A stretch of DNA of 64,000 bases from Rhodovibrio salinarum DSM 9154 (GCF_000515255.1 NZ_KI911559.1:2863660-2927659); one strand, 5' to 3'. Positions 26,018 through 35,129 are shown, numbered from the stretch's first letter. Numbers and translations: made by a program. The notes: a model not told the origin generated them from the letters alone.

Positions 26018-26070
26018 CGGCACGTTCTGCCGCACCTGCGGGCCCGAGGGACCCGGCAAAAACTGCCAAT
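26018..26070 (+). promoter_or_regulatory. Paired putative FlbD (ftr-like) sites upstream of fliK
   Basis: CGGCA-N5-TGCCG at 26018-26032 and CCCGGCA-N5-TGCC at 26052-26067 are centred 36 bases apart. The nearer one lies about 96 bases before the -12 element of the fliK promoter. Same motif and spacer as before flgF and flagellin. Confidence 0.6.
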
Positions 26071-26141
26071 CAAGCAATCCACCTCGCGCTGTCCGCGTCT
26101 GTTGCAAGGGATTCCGCGGCACAAGCGCGCAAAGAACGGTT

Positions 26142-26157
26142 TGGCACAAGGTTTGCA
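26142..26157 (+). promoter_or_regulatory. Sigma-54 promoter of fliK-flgD-flgE
   Basis: TGGCAC-N5-TTGCA is a full consensus -24/-12 promoter ending 89 bases before the fliK start codon. Confidence 0.88.
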
Positions 26158-26245
26158 ATGATTCTCGCGGACGCCATCAGGCTGGCCAACGCGCCGTTCG
26201 CCTGAGGCCGCCTTCTTCGCAACCGAACAGGCGCGCGAGCGACAG

Positions 26246-27847
26246 ATGACAACGCCCCCTCCGATTGCCTTCGAGCCTGCCCCGAAGTCCGCGCCTGCAC
26301 GCCGCGAGCCCGCCCCCAACGCGGAGCGCGCCGAAAGCTTCGCGGATACGATGCGCGCCCAACGCGACGCCGATCGGCGGCGTGAAGACGGCGCCGCCGC
26401 AGCAGCACAAGCGGCAAATACCGCCTCGCAGCAGGGAGCCAACAAACCGCAGGGCAAGGCGGCTGGCGACACCGCCAAAAGCACCGACGCGAAGGCGGAG
26501 CCGGCGTCCCAGAAGACCCAGGAAAGCACGGCTCAGTCGACCCAGGACCAGGGCACGACCGGTAAGAAGGGCGCAGACCAGACAACAAGCCAGCTCCAGG
26601 GCGAAGCCGCCAAGGCTGCAGCACGCGGCGCGGACTCCTCGAACGGGAAAGCCGCGAACGCCAGCAATAAAACCGCAGCCGCAGAAACCGCCCCCAGCCA
26701 AACGCAAGCGCAAACAGCCGCAGCCGCGAAGGCCGCCAAAGCGGCCACCCAGCAAGCGGTTGCAGAGGCGGTCAAGGCCAACCAAGCCTCGAGCGAGGGG
26801 CAACGCATCGACGTCGCGGTGCAGACCACGCGGACCGGCCGCCCCACCCAGGTCAGCGGCGCCACCGCCGTGGCCGCGCAAACCGCGGGCGCCGAGCAGG
26901 ACGCGGCGAAGAAGACCGAAGCGGGCGCGCGCAGTGGCAAATCGGCGCAACTTGAGGGCGCCGCCAACAAGCCCCAACAAAGCGATGACCCGACCGCCAA
27001 GGCGCTTAAGGACGCCCTGTCCGTCGAGCGCGAGGGCGGTGGACGCCAGCGCCGCGACGACGCCGGCGATCCCCGCACCCAGCGCAGCGAAAGCCGGTCC
27101 GCCCCGGCCCGCCAGCAGGCAGGCAGCAGCATGAGCCCTGCCCTGCGCGCGGCTGCGGAGGCCGTGCAACAGCAACTCGGCAACAACGGCACGGCAAATT
27201 CAGCCCAGACGGCCACCAACGCAAACGCGTCCCTGGGCCAGGCCAGCCAAGCCGCGCACCGCAACGATGCGCCGGCGCCGCAAGCCGCTTCCGGCGGGCA
27301 GACCTTTGACCCGGTGCTGCAGAACACCGGTCCGCAACCAGCTGGGGGCGGCCAGCCCAGCAGCGCCGCGGCGGCTGCGAAGGCGGCAACCGCCACTGGA
27401 ACGCCAACGCCGACGGCACCGCCGGTCGAGCAAGTCGCCGTGCAGATCCAGCGTGCCGCCGCCCAAGGACAAAGCCGCATGCAAATCCGCCTGAACCCGG
27501 CGGAGCTTGGCCGCATCGAGGTCAAGATGGAGGTCCGCGACGATGGACACGTCCGGGCGGTGCTGGCGGTCGACAAGCCGGAGACGCTGCATCTGATGCA
27601 GCGTGACCCGGGCGCGCTCGAGCGCGCGTTGCAGGCCGCCGGCCTGAAAACCGACGACGCCAGCCTGAGCTTCAACCTGCGCGACGACGGCAGCGGTCAA
27701 GGACAGGGCGACACCGGCAACGGCGACGGTCGCCCGGGCGCAACGGCCGGCCAGCTGGCCGACGCAGGCACAAGCGACGAGCCGGTCCCTGCGGAGGGAC
27801 TACGCCCAGGCATACCGGCCGACGGCCGCGTCGATATCCGCATCTAA
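26246..27847 (+). CDS. fliK: Flagellar hook-length control protein FliK
   Basis: FliK measures hook length and switches export from hook to filament substrates. The first 390 residues are a low-complexity Ala/Gln/Lys/Thr ruler-like region without recognisable domains. The C-terminal Flg_hook domain (about 395-475) carries the typical pattern MQIRLNPAELGRIEVKMEV (about 412-430). The 533-residue length is within the wide FliK range. It is followed by flgD and flgE, encoding the hook cap and hook. Long open frames on the opposite strand are composition artefacts. Confidence 0.9.
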   Translation: MTTPPPIAFEPAPKSAPARREPAPNAERAESFADTMRAQRDADRRREDGAAAAAQAANTASQQGANKPQGKAAGDTAKSTDAKAEPASQKTQESTAQSTQDQGTTGKKGADQTTSQLQGEAAKAAARGADSSNGKAANASNKTAAAETAPSQTQAQTAAAAKAAKAATQQAVAEAVKANQASSEGQRIDVAVQTTRTGRPTQVSGATAVAAQTAGAEQDAAKKTEAGARSGKSAQLEGAANKPQQSDDPTAKALKDALSVEREGGGRQRRDDAGDPRTQRSESRSAPARQQAGSSMSPALRAAAEAVQQQLGNNGTANSAQTATNANASLGQASQAAHRNDAPAPQAASGGQTFDPVLQNTGPQPAGGGQPSSAAAAAKAATATGTPTPTAPPVEQVAVQIQRAAAQGQSRMQIRLNPAELGRIEVKMEVRDDGHVRAVLAVDKPETLHLMQRDPGALERALQAAGLKTDDASLSFNLRDDGSGQGQGDTGNGDGRPGATAGQLADAGTSDEPVPAEGLRPGIPADGRVDIRI

Positions 27848-27884
27848 CGCCTGATTTTCGCGAACGCCCGCAAGGAGCGCGACA

Positions 27885-28589
27885 ATGGACACCACAGCCT
27901 CGGCTGCCGCCGGCCAAAGCCAGAAAACGAGCAGTCAATCCAGTGGACTGAACAGCCAGGGCAAGCTGGCGGAAGACTTCGATACCTTTCTGAACATTCT
28001 GGTGACCCAGCTAAACAACCAGGACCCGCTGGAGCCGATGAAGAGCCAGGAGTTCACCAATCAGCTGGTGCAGTTCTCCACGGTCGAGCAGGCGATCGCC
28101 ACGAACGAAAAGCTCGACCAGATGCTGCAGGCCCAGTCCGGTAACCGTGCGACCCAGGCCGTCAACTATATCGGCAAGGAAATCGTGATCGACGGCAACC
28201 AGGTGCAGCTTACTGGCGACGGCGCGGACTTCTCCTATGGCCTGGAGGAAGACGCCGATGCGGTCACGATCGAGATCACGAATGCCGACGGCGAGGTCGT
28301 GCGCACCTTGCAGGGCGACACGGGCGCCGGTCAGCACGACGTGAGCTGGGACGGCGAAAGCACCGCTGGGGACGAGCTGCCCGAGGGCGTCTACAACCTC
28401 CAGGTCTACGCGGTCGACGGCGACGAGAAGACCGTGAACGCCAGCATCAAGACCCGCGGCGAGGTCACGGGCTTCGAGGTTCGCGACGAACAGATCTACT
28501 TCCAGGTCGGGGATGTGGAAGTGCCCTTCGAGCAAGTGACCGCGGTCTACAGCAGCCAGCAACAAACAGCCTCAGCCGAAGAAACCTGA
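27885..28589 (+). CDS. flgD: Flagellar hook assembly (cap) protein FlgD
   Basis: FlgD forms the cap on which hook subunits assemble. The 234-residue protein has the N-terminal signature DFDTFLNILVTQLNNQDPLEPM (about 29-50) and TNQLVQFSTVEQ (about 57-68), followed by the Ig/tudor-like C-terminal domain (about 95-225). AAGGAG precedes the ATG. It lies between fliK and flgE. Confidence 0.95.
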   Translation: MDTTASAAAGQSQKTSSQSSGLNSQGKLAEDFDTFLNILVTQLNNQDPLEPMKSQEFTNQLVQFSTVEQAIATNEKLDQMLQAQSGNRATQAVNYIGKEIVIDGNQVQLTGDGADFSYGLEEDADAVTIEITNADGEVVRTLQGDTGAGQHDVSWDGESTAGDELPEGVYNLQVYAVDGDEKTVNASIKTRGEVTGFEVRDEQIYFQVGDVEVPFEQVTAVYSSQQQTASAEET

Positions 28590-28712
28590 GCCTCAGTTTA
28601 GCGCCGTTTCGACGGCGTCCCATCGACTTCTGAACGGGCCGCCTGGCGGTCCTTCGTCCGCGACGCCCGGCACACCGCAACCGGCCGCGGCAGCTACGCA
28701 AGGAGAGCGCAG

Positions 28713-29987
28713 ATGAGTATCTACGGTGCGATGTATTCCGGCGTTTCCGGCCTTTCGGCCCAGTCGAACGCTATGGGCATCATTTCCGACAACATCTCCA
28801 ACGTGAACACGGTCGGTTACAAAGGCTCGACCGCGTCCTTCCAGACCATGGTCACGCAGGCCGCCACGAAGACCACCTACACACCCGGCGGCGTGGGCTC
28901 CCGCCCGCTGCAGGGGGTCGATCTTCAGGGCCTGCTGCAGGGCACCTCGAACGCGACCGACCTCGCCATCTCTGGCAACGGCATGTTCGTCGTCAACGAG
29001 TCCGCCAACCCGAACGTTGGGGACGACATGATGTTCACCCGCGCCGGCGAATTCCGCCCGGACGAGAACGGCGATCTGCGCAACGCGGCCGGCTTCTACC
29101 TGCAAGGCTGGCCGATCGACGACGACGGCAATCTGCCGGCCGGCCAACAGGCGATCGGCAGTGTCCAGACCGTCAACGTCTCCAATCTGAACGGCCTGCC
29201 ACGGCCGACCACAGAGATGTCGATTGGTGCGAACTTACCTTCGAGTCAAGATCCGACCGATCCAGCGCCGCACCATACAAGTACTGCTACGATCTTCGAC
29301 TCTCTTGGCGCATCGCACGACATAACTTTTGATTTTACAAAGACCGCAGCAAACGACTGGACGGTCCGCGCGAGCAGTCCTGATATTGACTTCGGTGGCG
29401 GACTGGGGGCGACCGTGAACGTTACCAATGCGGTGTTCGACGGCACAGGTGCGCCGACGACCGACTTGGTGCAAACGTTAACGATTGCCGGCTTCGCACC
29501 CGGTAATGGTGCGGCAACAGGTCAAGATGTCGAAATTGACCTCGGTGGTGCCGGTGAGTTCGGTGGCTTGACCAACTTCAACAGCGAGTTCACCGGCTTC
29601 ACCGAGTTGAATCAGAACGGTCTGAAGTTCGGCAACTTCACGGGCACGACGGTCAGTGAAGAGGGCGTCGTGACGGCGGTCTTCGACAACGGCCGGCGGA
29701 AGGACATCTACCAGCTGCCGATTGCGATGTTCTCCAACTTCAACGGTCTGGAGGAGCGTTCCGGCAATGCCTACCTGCAGACCGGCGAGTCCGGTGACTT
29801 CCTGCTGACCGAGGCCGGTACCGGCGGTTCCGGTACCGTCGCGCCGTCGGCGCTGGAGCAATCCACCGTCGACCTCGCCGAGGAATTCACCCGCATGATT
29901 ACCACGCAGCGGGCCTATTCCGCCTCCACCAAGGTGATCACCACCTCTGACGAGATGCTGCAGGAACTTACCCAGGCGGTCCGCTAA
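28713..29987 (+). CDS. flgE: Flagellar hook protein FlgE
   Basis: FlgE is the hook subunit. The 424-residue protein has the N-terminal rod-type helix (MYSGVSGLSAQSNAMGIISDN, about 6-26), the ATDLAISGNGMFVV middle signature (about 86-99) and the C-terminal helix (VDLAEEFTRMITTQRAYSASTKVI, about 387-410). Within about 29220-29560 codon use shifts to TTA, ATA, ACA, AGT and TTT, rare elsewhere in the window, suggesting that this outer-domain segment was acquired or exchanged. It ends the fliK-flgD-flgE operon before a strong terminator. Confidence 0.94.
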   Translation: MSIYGAMYSGVSGLSAQSNAMGIISDNISNVNTVGYKGSTASFQTMVTQAATKTTYTPGGVGSRPLQGVDLQGLLQGTSNATDLAISGNGMFVVNESANPNVGDDMMFTRAGEFRPDENGDLRNAAGFYLQGWPIDDDGNLPAGQQAIGSVQTVNVSNLNGLPRPTTEMSIGANLPSSQDPTDPAPHHTSTATIFDSLGASHDITFDFTKTAANDWTVRASSPDIDFGGGLGATVNVTNAVFDGTGAPTTDLVQTLTIAGFAPGNGAATGQDVEIDLGGAGEFGGLTNFNSEFTGFTELNQNGLKFGNFTGTTVSEEGVVTAVFDNGRRKDIYQLPIAMFSNFNGLEERSGNAYLQTGESGDFLLTEAGTGGSGTVAPSALEQSTVDLAEEFTRMITTQRAYSASTKVITTSDEMLQELTQAVR

Positions 29988-30042
29988 GCCTTTCCGCTGA
30001 AACCACGGCGGCGATGAGATGTACTGCCGCTAAACCAGCTTG

Positions 30043-30082
30043 CCGGCCGTTTCCTGCGACACAGGAAACGGCCGGTATTTTG
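30043..30082 (+). terminator. Terminator of flgE
   Basis: A perfect 14-base-pair stem (30043-30056 with 30062-30075) around CGACA is followed by TATTTT. Confidence 0.9.
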
Positions 30083-30154
30083 GTCGTTCTCATACCAAAT
30101 CAGCGATTCGTCGTGCGTTGTCCTCGCCTTAACTGCACTGCTTTAACCGTGCCG

Positions 30155-30169
30155 TTTAGGGAATCTTTA
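30155..30169 (+). promoter_or_regulatory. Weak CtrA-like box before sciP
   Basis: TTTA-N7-TTTA has two mismatches to TTAA-N7-TTAA and lies 69 bases before sciP, in a gap (29988-30237) with further TTAA half-sites at 30130 and 30143. SciP and CtrA control each other in Caulobacter, which makes the position suggestive. Confidence 0.3.
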
Positions 30170-30237
30170 AAAGCCCTGCGCCAGACTCCAAGCAGATAAG
30201 CGGTCATGACGACCTCGTTGAGGGAGCAAATAGCTCG

Positions 30238-30555
30238 ATGAGCGACCAGAATACAGTCCGCTCTGCGGCGATTGGACCACAAGGCGAACCAATGACCATC
30301 GACGACTTGCCGCCGCCCGACACCAAGCGTTGGGTCGTTCGGCGCAAGGCCGAGGTGGTTGCTGGGGTCCGTGCCGGGCTGATCAGTATTGAAGAGGCCT
30401 GCGAACGCTACAGCCTTTCAATGGAAGAGTTCCTGTCCTGGCAGCGGATGATCGAAAGCCACGGCGTGCGCGGCCTCCGCACCACACGCCTGCAGCACTA
30501 CCGCCGTCCCAACGACGGCGACAACGACGACCTCGGCATTGAGGCGGCGCAGTAG
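30238..30555 (+). CDS. sciP: CtrA inhibitor SciP (DUF1153)
   Basis: SciP is a small helix-turn-helix protein that binds CtrA and blocks its transcriptional activity in part of the cell cycle. The 105-residue product contains the highly conserved DUF1153 core, about 24-90: LPPPDTKRWVVRRKAEVVAGV, then ISIEEACERYSLSMEEFLSWQ. The family is confined to alphaproteobacteria. It stands alone between two terminators, flanked by flgE and the fliF operon, while ctrA is 15 kb downstream in the same island. Confidence 0.93.
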   Translation: MSDQNTVRSAAIGPQGEPMTIDDLPPPDTKRWVVRRKAEVVAGVRAGLISIEEACERYSLSMEEFLSWQRMIESHGVRGLRTTRLQHYRRPNDGDNDDLGIEAAQ

Positions 30556-30587
30556 CCTCGCCAAGCCCCCTCGTGCGCCGTCTCATA

Positions 30588-30702
30588 GGCCGGGTCCTCT
30601 CGGGGACCCGGCCGCCCCCGCCCAGGCGGAAGGCAAGTCTAGGCCGAGGGAAGAATAGGCGATCACGACAAAAGGGCCGGATGCCACCCGCATCCGGCCC
30701 TT
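30588..30702 (+). terminator. Tandem hairpins after sciP
   Basis: A 10-base-pair stem (30588-30597 / 30604-30613) without T run is followed by a 12-base-pair stem (AAGGGCCGGATG 30672-30683 / CATCCGGCCCTT 30691-30702). The second is terminator-like. Together they separate sciP from the control region of fliF in the 413-base gap 30556-30968. Confidence 0.65.
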
Positions 30703-30800
30703 CGTGTTTGTCGGGAAAAGACCCCTCACCCCCGGCACACCCCGCACTCGCTCGCTGACATCGGTGCGCGCGCGTCGCGCGCAAAACCGCCCGCGCCGTA

Positions 30801-30836
30801 CCCGGCAAAAATTTCCCTTCGTTAACCGTGGCTTTA
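30801..30836 (+). promoter_or_regulatory. CtrA-like box with adjacent FlbD half-site before fliF
   Basis: TTAA-N7-TTTA at 30822-30836 is one mismatch from the CtrA consensus and lies 133 bases before fliF. Directly upstream, CCCGGCA-N5-TTCCC at 30801-30817 is a left half of the FlbD-like palindrome. In Caulobacter the fliF promoter is activated by CtrA and repressed by FlbD bound to an overlapping site, so this arrangement is what that model predicts. Confidence 0.5.
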
Positions 30837-30968
30837 CGTGCCGCCCGCTACCGTCGCACGCGAAATGGGGAGGCAGCGTCGACGATCCGGCGCGCCCGTT
30901 CCCTTGCAAAGTCGGCTGTCTTCCGCGCGTTCGGGCCGGCGATCCACAAACAAGGACGGCGTTAAGGC

Positions 30969-32660
30969 GTGAACACCTTCATCGACACCCTGAAAAATCT
31001 TGGGGCCGCCAAGCTCGGCATCATGGGGGCCGTAGCCGCGGGCATCGTCGCCTTCTTCATCTACCTGACCACCCAGCTGGCCGGGACCGAGATGGGGATG
31101 CTCTACGGCGACCTGTCGGCCAGCGACAGCGGCAAGATCGCCAGCGAACTCGAGTCTCGCGGGGTGCCGTTCGAGGTGTCGCCGGACGGCAGCCGGATCT
31201 CCGTGCCCAAACCCGAGATCGGTCGTCTGCGTGTGGCGATGGCCGAGCAGGGCCTGCCGGATGGCGGGACGGTCGGCTACGAGATCTTCGACAACTCCAG
31301 CAACCTGGGCACCACCAACTTCGTCCAGAACATCAACCACGTCCGCGCGCTTGAGGGCGAACTGGCGCGCACGATCCGCGCGATCGACGGTGTCGGCCAG
31401 GCGCGCGTGCACCTGGTAATGCCGCGGCGCGAACTGTTCAGCCGCGAGAGCCAGGAGCCGAGCGCGTCGGTGGTGTTGCTGATGGAAGGCAGCCGTCGCC
31501 TGGGCAAGGAACAGGTGATGGCGATCCAGCACCTGGTCGCCTCTGCCGTTGCCGACATGAATCCGAGCCTGGTGTCGATCGTCGACCAGCAAGGCACCCT
31601 ACTCGCCCGCGGCGAAGGCGAGAACGGCATCACCGGCAGTGCGAGCAGCACTCAGGAAATGCAAGCGAACTACGAGCAGCGCATGGCCCGCACGGTCGAG
31701 GAGCTGCTGGCCCGCTCGCTCGGCCCGGGCAACGTGCGCGCCGAAGTGGCGGTCGACATGAATTTCGACCGCATCACCGAAAACTCCGAAACCTACGACC
31801 CCGACAGTCAGATCGCCCGCTCCACCCAGACGATCGAGGAGAACGAGCGCGACGTCGAAAGCGAGGGCGAGCAGGCGGTCACGGTGGGTAACAACCTGCC
31901 GGATGCCAACGCTCAGGGCGAAGGACAGACCACCCAACAGTCGACGGCCAACCGGACCGAGGAGACCGTCAACTACGAGATCTCCAAGGTGGTGAAGACC
32001 CACGTCACCGAAGGCGGTCGGGTCAACCGCCTGTCGCTCGCGGTGCTGGTCGATGGCCGCTACGTCACGAACGAAAACGGCGAGCAGGTCTATCAGCCGC
32101 GCAACGACGAGGAACTGCAGCAGATCGCCGCCCTGGCGCGGTCGGCCGTCGGGTTCGACGCCGAGCGTGGCGACACCGTCGAAGTCATCAACATGCAGTT
32201 CGCCGACCCGACGGCCGACCTGCAGTCGGCCGACGCCGGCGGCTTCCTCGGCTTCCGCCAGTCCGAGCTGATGCGCATGGCGGAGATGCTGGTGCTGGGC
32301 GTGATCGCAGTGCTGGTGCTGCTGCTGGTCGTGCGTCCGCTGATCCAGCGTCTGCTGGAGACGCCGATCGGCGAGCCGGCGCTCGCCGGAGCCGGTGCCG
32401 ATAGCAACCTGCTGTCCGACTATTCCGGGCGCGACGACTACGCCGCCCTGTCCGGTCCGGCTGGCGTACCGTCGACCGAAACCGAGGAGCAGTTCGGCGC
32501 CGAGGATGATGAGGGCAGCGAGCAGATGATCGACCTCAACAAGGTCGAGGGCCGGGTGAAGGCCTCGTCGGTGCGCAAGATCTCCGAGATCGTCGAGAAG
32601 CACCCGGAAGAGGCGGTCACCATCGTACGCAACTGGCTGGCCCAGGAAGCGCAGCCGTGA
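30969..32660 (+). CDS. fliF: Flagellar MS-ring protein FliF
   Basis: FliF forms the MS ring, the base of the motor. The 563-residue protein has two membrane segments (about 18-38 and 438-460) flanking ring-building motifs; the YscJ/FliF domain (about 45-215) includes VRALEGELARTIRAIDGV and ARVHLVMPRRELF. The C-terminal tail (EGRVKASSVRKISEIVEKHPEE, about 525-546) is the FliG-binding part. Translation starts at GTG. It is the first gene of the fliF-fliG-fliH-fliN-motA-flbD-flhA-flhF-flhG operon. Confidence 0.96.
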   Translation: MNTFIDTLKNLGAAKLGIMGAVAAGIVAFFIYLTTQLAGTEMGMLYGDLSASDSGKIASELESRGVPFEVSPDGSRISVPKPEIGRLRVAMAEQGLPDGGTVGYEIFDNSSNLGTTNFVQNINHVRALEGELARTIRAIDGVGQARVHLVMPRRELFSRESQEPSASVVLLMEGSRRLGKEQVMAIQHLVASAVADMNPSLVSIVDQQGTLLARGEGENGITGSASSTQEMQANYEQRMARTVEELLARSLGPGNVRAEVAVDMNFDRITENSETYDPDSQIARSTQTIEENERDVESEGEQAVTVGNNLPDANAQGEGQTTQQSTANRTEETVNYEISKVVKTHVTEGGRVNRLSLAVLVDGRYVTNENGEQVYQPRNDEELQQIAALARSAVGFDAERGDTVEVINMQFADPTADLQSADAGGFLGFRQSELMRMAEMLVLGVIAVLVLLLVVRPLIQRLLETPIGEPALAGAGADSNLLSDYSGRDDYAALSGPAGVPSTETEEQFGAEDDEGSEQMIDLNKVEGRVKASSVRKISEIVEKHPEEAVTIVRNWLAQEAQP

Positions 32661-32719
32661 GCACCGGCGTCGAGCCGACCGCGACCCTAATGATGACCCT
32701 CTAAGGACAGTCCCTTTCG

Positions 32720-33742
32720 ATGCCCATGCGTATTCGTGAAGACTACCGCTCCCTGACCGGCCCGGAAAAGGCGGCCATGCTGATGATGGCCGTTGGCGAG
32801 GAAAACGCCGCCAAGATGTTCGCCCTGATGGACGACGAGGAGATCAAGGAGATCTCCCAGACCATGGCGAACCTCGGCAGCGTAAACGCCAACATGATCG
32901 AGCGCCTGTTCGCCGAATTCGCCGAGGGCATCTCCTCCACCGGCTCGATGGTCGGCAACTACGACAGCACCGAGCGCCTGCTCCTGAAGGTGATGAACAA
33001 GGAGCGGGTCGACGCGATCATGGAGGAGATCCGCGGCCCGGCCGGGCGCACGATGTGGGACAAGCTCGGCAACGTGAACGAGCAGGTGCTCGCCAACTAC
33101 CTGAAGAACGAGTACCCGCAGACGGTCGCGGTCGTGCTGTCCAAGATCAAATCCGACCACGCGGCGGCCGTGTTGAACCTGCTGCCCGAAGGCTTCGCCA
33201 TGGAAGTCGTCATGCGCATGCTGCGCATGGAGGCGGTGCAGAAGGAGGTGCTGGACGACGTCGAGCGCACGCTGCGCAACGAGTTCATGTCCAACCTCGC
33301 CCGCACCAGCCGCCGCGACGCCCACGAGATGATGGCGGAGATTTTCAACGGCCTGGACCGCCAGTCCGAGCAGCGCTTCCTGAACGCGCTGGAAGAGCGC
33401 AACCGCGACGCGGCCGAGCGCATCAAGCAGCTGATGTTCACCTTCGAGGACCTCTCCAACCTCGACCCGTCGGGCATGCAGACGCTGATGCGCCAGATCG
33501 ACAAGGACAAGCTGGCGCTCGCGCTCAAGGGCTGCTCGGAGGAACTGCGCAACCTATTCTTCTCCAACATGTCCGAACGTGCCGCGAAGATCATGCGCGA
33601 GGACATGAGTGCGATGGGTCCGGTGCGCCTGCGCGACGTCGACGAGGCGCAGACCATGATCGTGCAGACCGCCAAGGACCTCTCCGCCAAGGGCGACATC
33701 GTGCTCGCGGAGAACAAGGGCGAAGACGAGCTGGTCTACTGA
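32720..33742 (+). CDS. fliG: Flagellar motor switch protein FliG
   Basis: FliG couples stator rotation to the rotor and sets the direction of rotation. In the 340-residue protein the N-terminal FliF-binding domain (about 10-110; [17 protein letters not shown]), the middle domain with the EHPQ-like motif NEYPQT (about 132-137) and the C-terminal torque domain (about 240-335, with the charged [12 protein letters not shown] and [10 protein letters not shown]) are all present. It lies directly after fliF. Confidence 0.96.
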   Translation: MPMRIREDYRSLTGPEKAAMLMMAVGEENAAKMFALMDDEEIKEISQTMANLGSVNANMIERLFAEFAEGISSTGSMVGNYDSTERLLLKVMNKERVDAIMEEIRGPAGRTMWDKLGNVNEQVLANYLKNEYPQTVAVVLSKIKSDHAAAVLNLLPEGFAMEVVMRMLRMEAVQKEVLDDVERTLRNEFMSNLARTSRRDAHEMMAEIFNGLDRQSEQRFLNALEERNRDAAERIKQLMFTFEDLSNLDPSGMQTLMRQIDKDKLALALKGCSEELRNLFFSNMSERAAKIMREDMSAMGPVRLRDVDEAQTMIVQTAKDLSAKGDIVLAENKGEDELVY

Positions 33743-33792
33743 TGCCCACCCTGCCCCATTCCGCCCATACCCGTCGCTAGGGACCGCCGACC

Positions 33793-34605
33793 ATGTCCGC
33801 CGCGCAAAAATTCATGTTTGGCCGCGACTTCGCCGAAGAGCAGGCCAATCCGGCGCGCCAGCGGGCCCAGCCGGACCCTGAACCGGAACCCGCGCCGGAG
33901 CCGGACCCTGAACCCGAACCGGAGCCGACCTACTCCCAAGCCGAGTTGGAAGCCGCACGCACCGAAGGTCATGCCCAAGGCCATGCCGCGGGATTGGCGG
34001 AGGGGCGTCGCGCCGCCGAGGCCGAGGCCGATCAGGCCCAAACCCGGGCGATCGACCGGCTGGCCGCGGGTCTGGAAATGCTTGCCGCCGGCGAGGCAAA
34101 GGCCCGGGAGACGCGTGACCGGGAGTCGCTGGAGGTCTGCGTCGGCCTGCTGCGCCGGCTTTTCCCCGCGCTGACGCGCCGGCACGGCCAACACGAGATC
34201 GAGCAGCTATTCCAGGACGCCCTGGAACGTCTGCGCGATGAACCGCGGGTCGTCGTGCGCTGCGCCGACCGGCACCTGGACGCGCTGAAAGAGCGGGTCG
34301 ACGACCTGGCCGCCCGGATGGGCTTCGAAGGCCGGGTCGTGCTGCTGGCCGATGACACGATGCAAGCCGGCGACGCCCGCGTGGAGTGGGCTGATGGCGG
34401 CGTCGAGCGCGACAGCGCGCGCCTGTGGCAGGACGTCGAACGTGCCGTCGAACGCGCGCTCGCGCCTGCGGCGCCAGAGACCGAAGTCGGCGCAGGCAGC
34501 GGCAGCGCATCCGACCAGCATGCCGGCGATGACGCCGCGCAAGCGGCGTCCGCCGCACCTTCCCAGAACCCGGCGAACACGCCGGTTGACGGGCGAAACG
34601 CCTAA
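33793..34605 (+). CDS. fliH: Flagellar export ATPase regulator FliH
   Basis: FliH binds the FliI ATPase and tethers it to the export gate. The 270-residue protein has a conserved N-terminal FMFGRDF motif, an acidic Pro-Glu repeat (about 28-46; DPEPEPAPEPDPEPEPEP) and the glycine-spaced helix typical of FliH (EGHAQGHAAGLAEGRRAAE, about 57-75). The C-terminal half is the FliH/type III stator domain. fliI lies 10 kb away on the other strand. Confidence 0.85.
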   Translation: MSAAQKFMFGRDFAEEQANPARQRAQPDPEPEPAPEPDPEPEPEPTYSQAELEAARTEGHAQGHAAGLAEGRRAAEAEADQAQTRAIDRLAAGLEMLAAGEAKARETRDRESLEVCVGLLRRLFPALTRRHGQHEIEQLFQDALERLRDEPRVVVRCADRHLDALKERVDDLAARMGFEGRVVLLADDTMQAGDARVEWADGGVERDSARLWQDVERAVERALAPAAPETEVGAGSGSASDQHAGDDAAQAASAAPSQNPANTPVDGRNA

Positions 34606-34632
34606 CCACCCCGGGCCCGATGGAGGACCGAC

Positions 34633-34998
34633 ATGCCTGATAAGGACAACCTGGAACTGAACGAGCTCGAGGGCGACCAGAACGCCATGGCGGCCGGCCA
34701 GTTCGACGACGACGAGTTCAACGATCAATCGGACCGGGCGCCCAGCACGGCGAAGGACCTCGAAGCGGTCTACGACATTCCGGTGCAGGTGTCCGCCGTT
34801 CTCGGCAAAGCGACCATGCAGGTCAGCCAGTTGCTCAAGCTGGGCCGCGGCGCCGTCGTCGAGTTGGACCGCAAGGTCGGTGAGGCGATCGACATCTACG
34901 TTAACAACCGCCTGGTCGCACGCGGCGAGGTGGTGGTCGTGGAAGACCGGCTGGGCGTCACGATGACCGAAATCATCAAGACCGACAACCACAACTGA
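34633..34998 (+). CDS. fliN: Flagellar motor switch protein FliN
   Basis: FliN completes the C ring and binds FliH. The 121-residue product has an acidic 35-residue N-terminus and a complete SpoA domain (about 45-118): YDIPVQVSAVLGKATMQVSQLLKLGRG and NNRLVARGEVVVVEDRLGVTMTEI segments. TGGAGGA precedes the ATG. It follows fliH. Confidence 0.95.
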   Translation: MPDKDNLELNELEGDQNAMAAGQFDDDEFNDQSDRAPSTAKDLEAVYDIPVQVSAVLGKATMQVSQLLKLGRGAVVELDRKVGEAIDIYVNNRLVARGEVVVVEDRLGVTMTEIIKTDNHN

Positions 34999-35129
34999 CG
35001 CTGAGCCGTCCGGACCGCGCACCGAACGAGCGCGGTCGCAGCGGACGCCCGCCCGCGCACCGGGCTGCCAGGACTGGCGGCCTATAAGCGGCGGCGACGC
35101 GCGGGCGGGCAACCGGAGACACGAAGTCC

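Noticed and set aside
26177-27675. Two long open frames on the minus strand opposite fliK (332 and 380 codons)
   Set aside because: They mirror the Ala/Gln/Lys-rich low-complexity fliK sequence in a GC-rich genome, show no domain and have no ribosome site. fliK has a clear C-terminal domain and a sigma-54 promoter.
30822-30845. Sigma-54 promoter before fliF (TGGCTTTACGTGCC)
   Set aside because: The GG to GC distance is eight bases, not the required ten, and the site overlaps the CtrA box.
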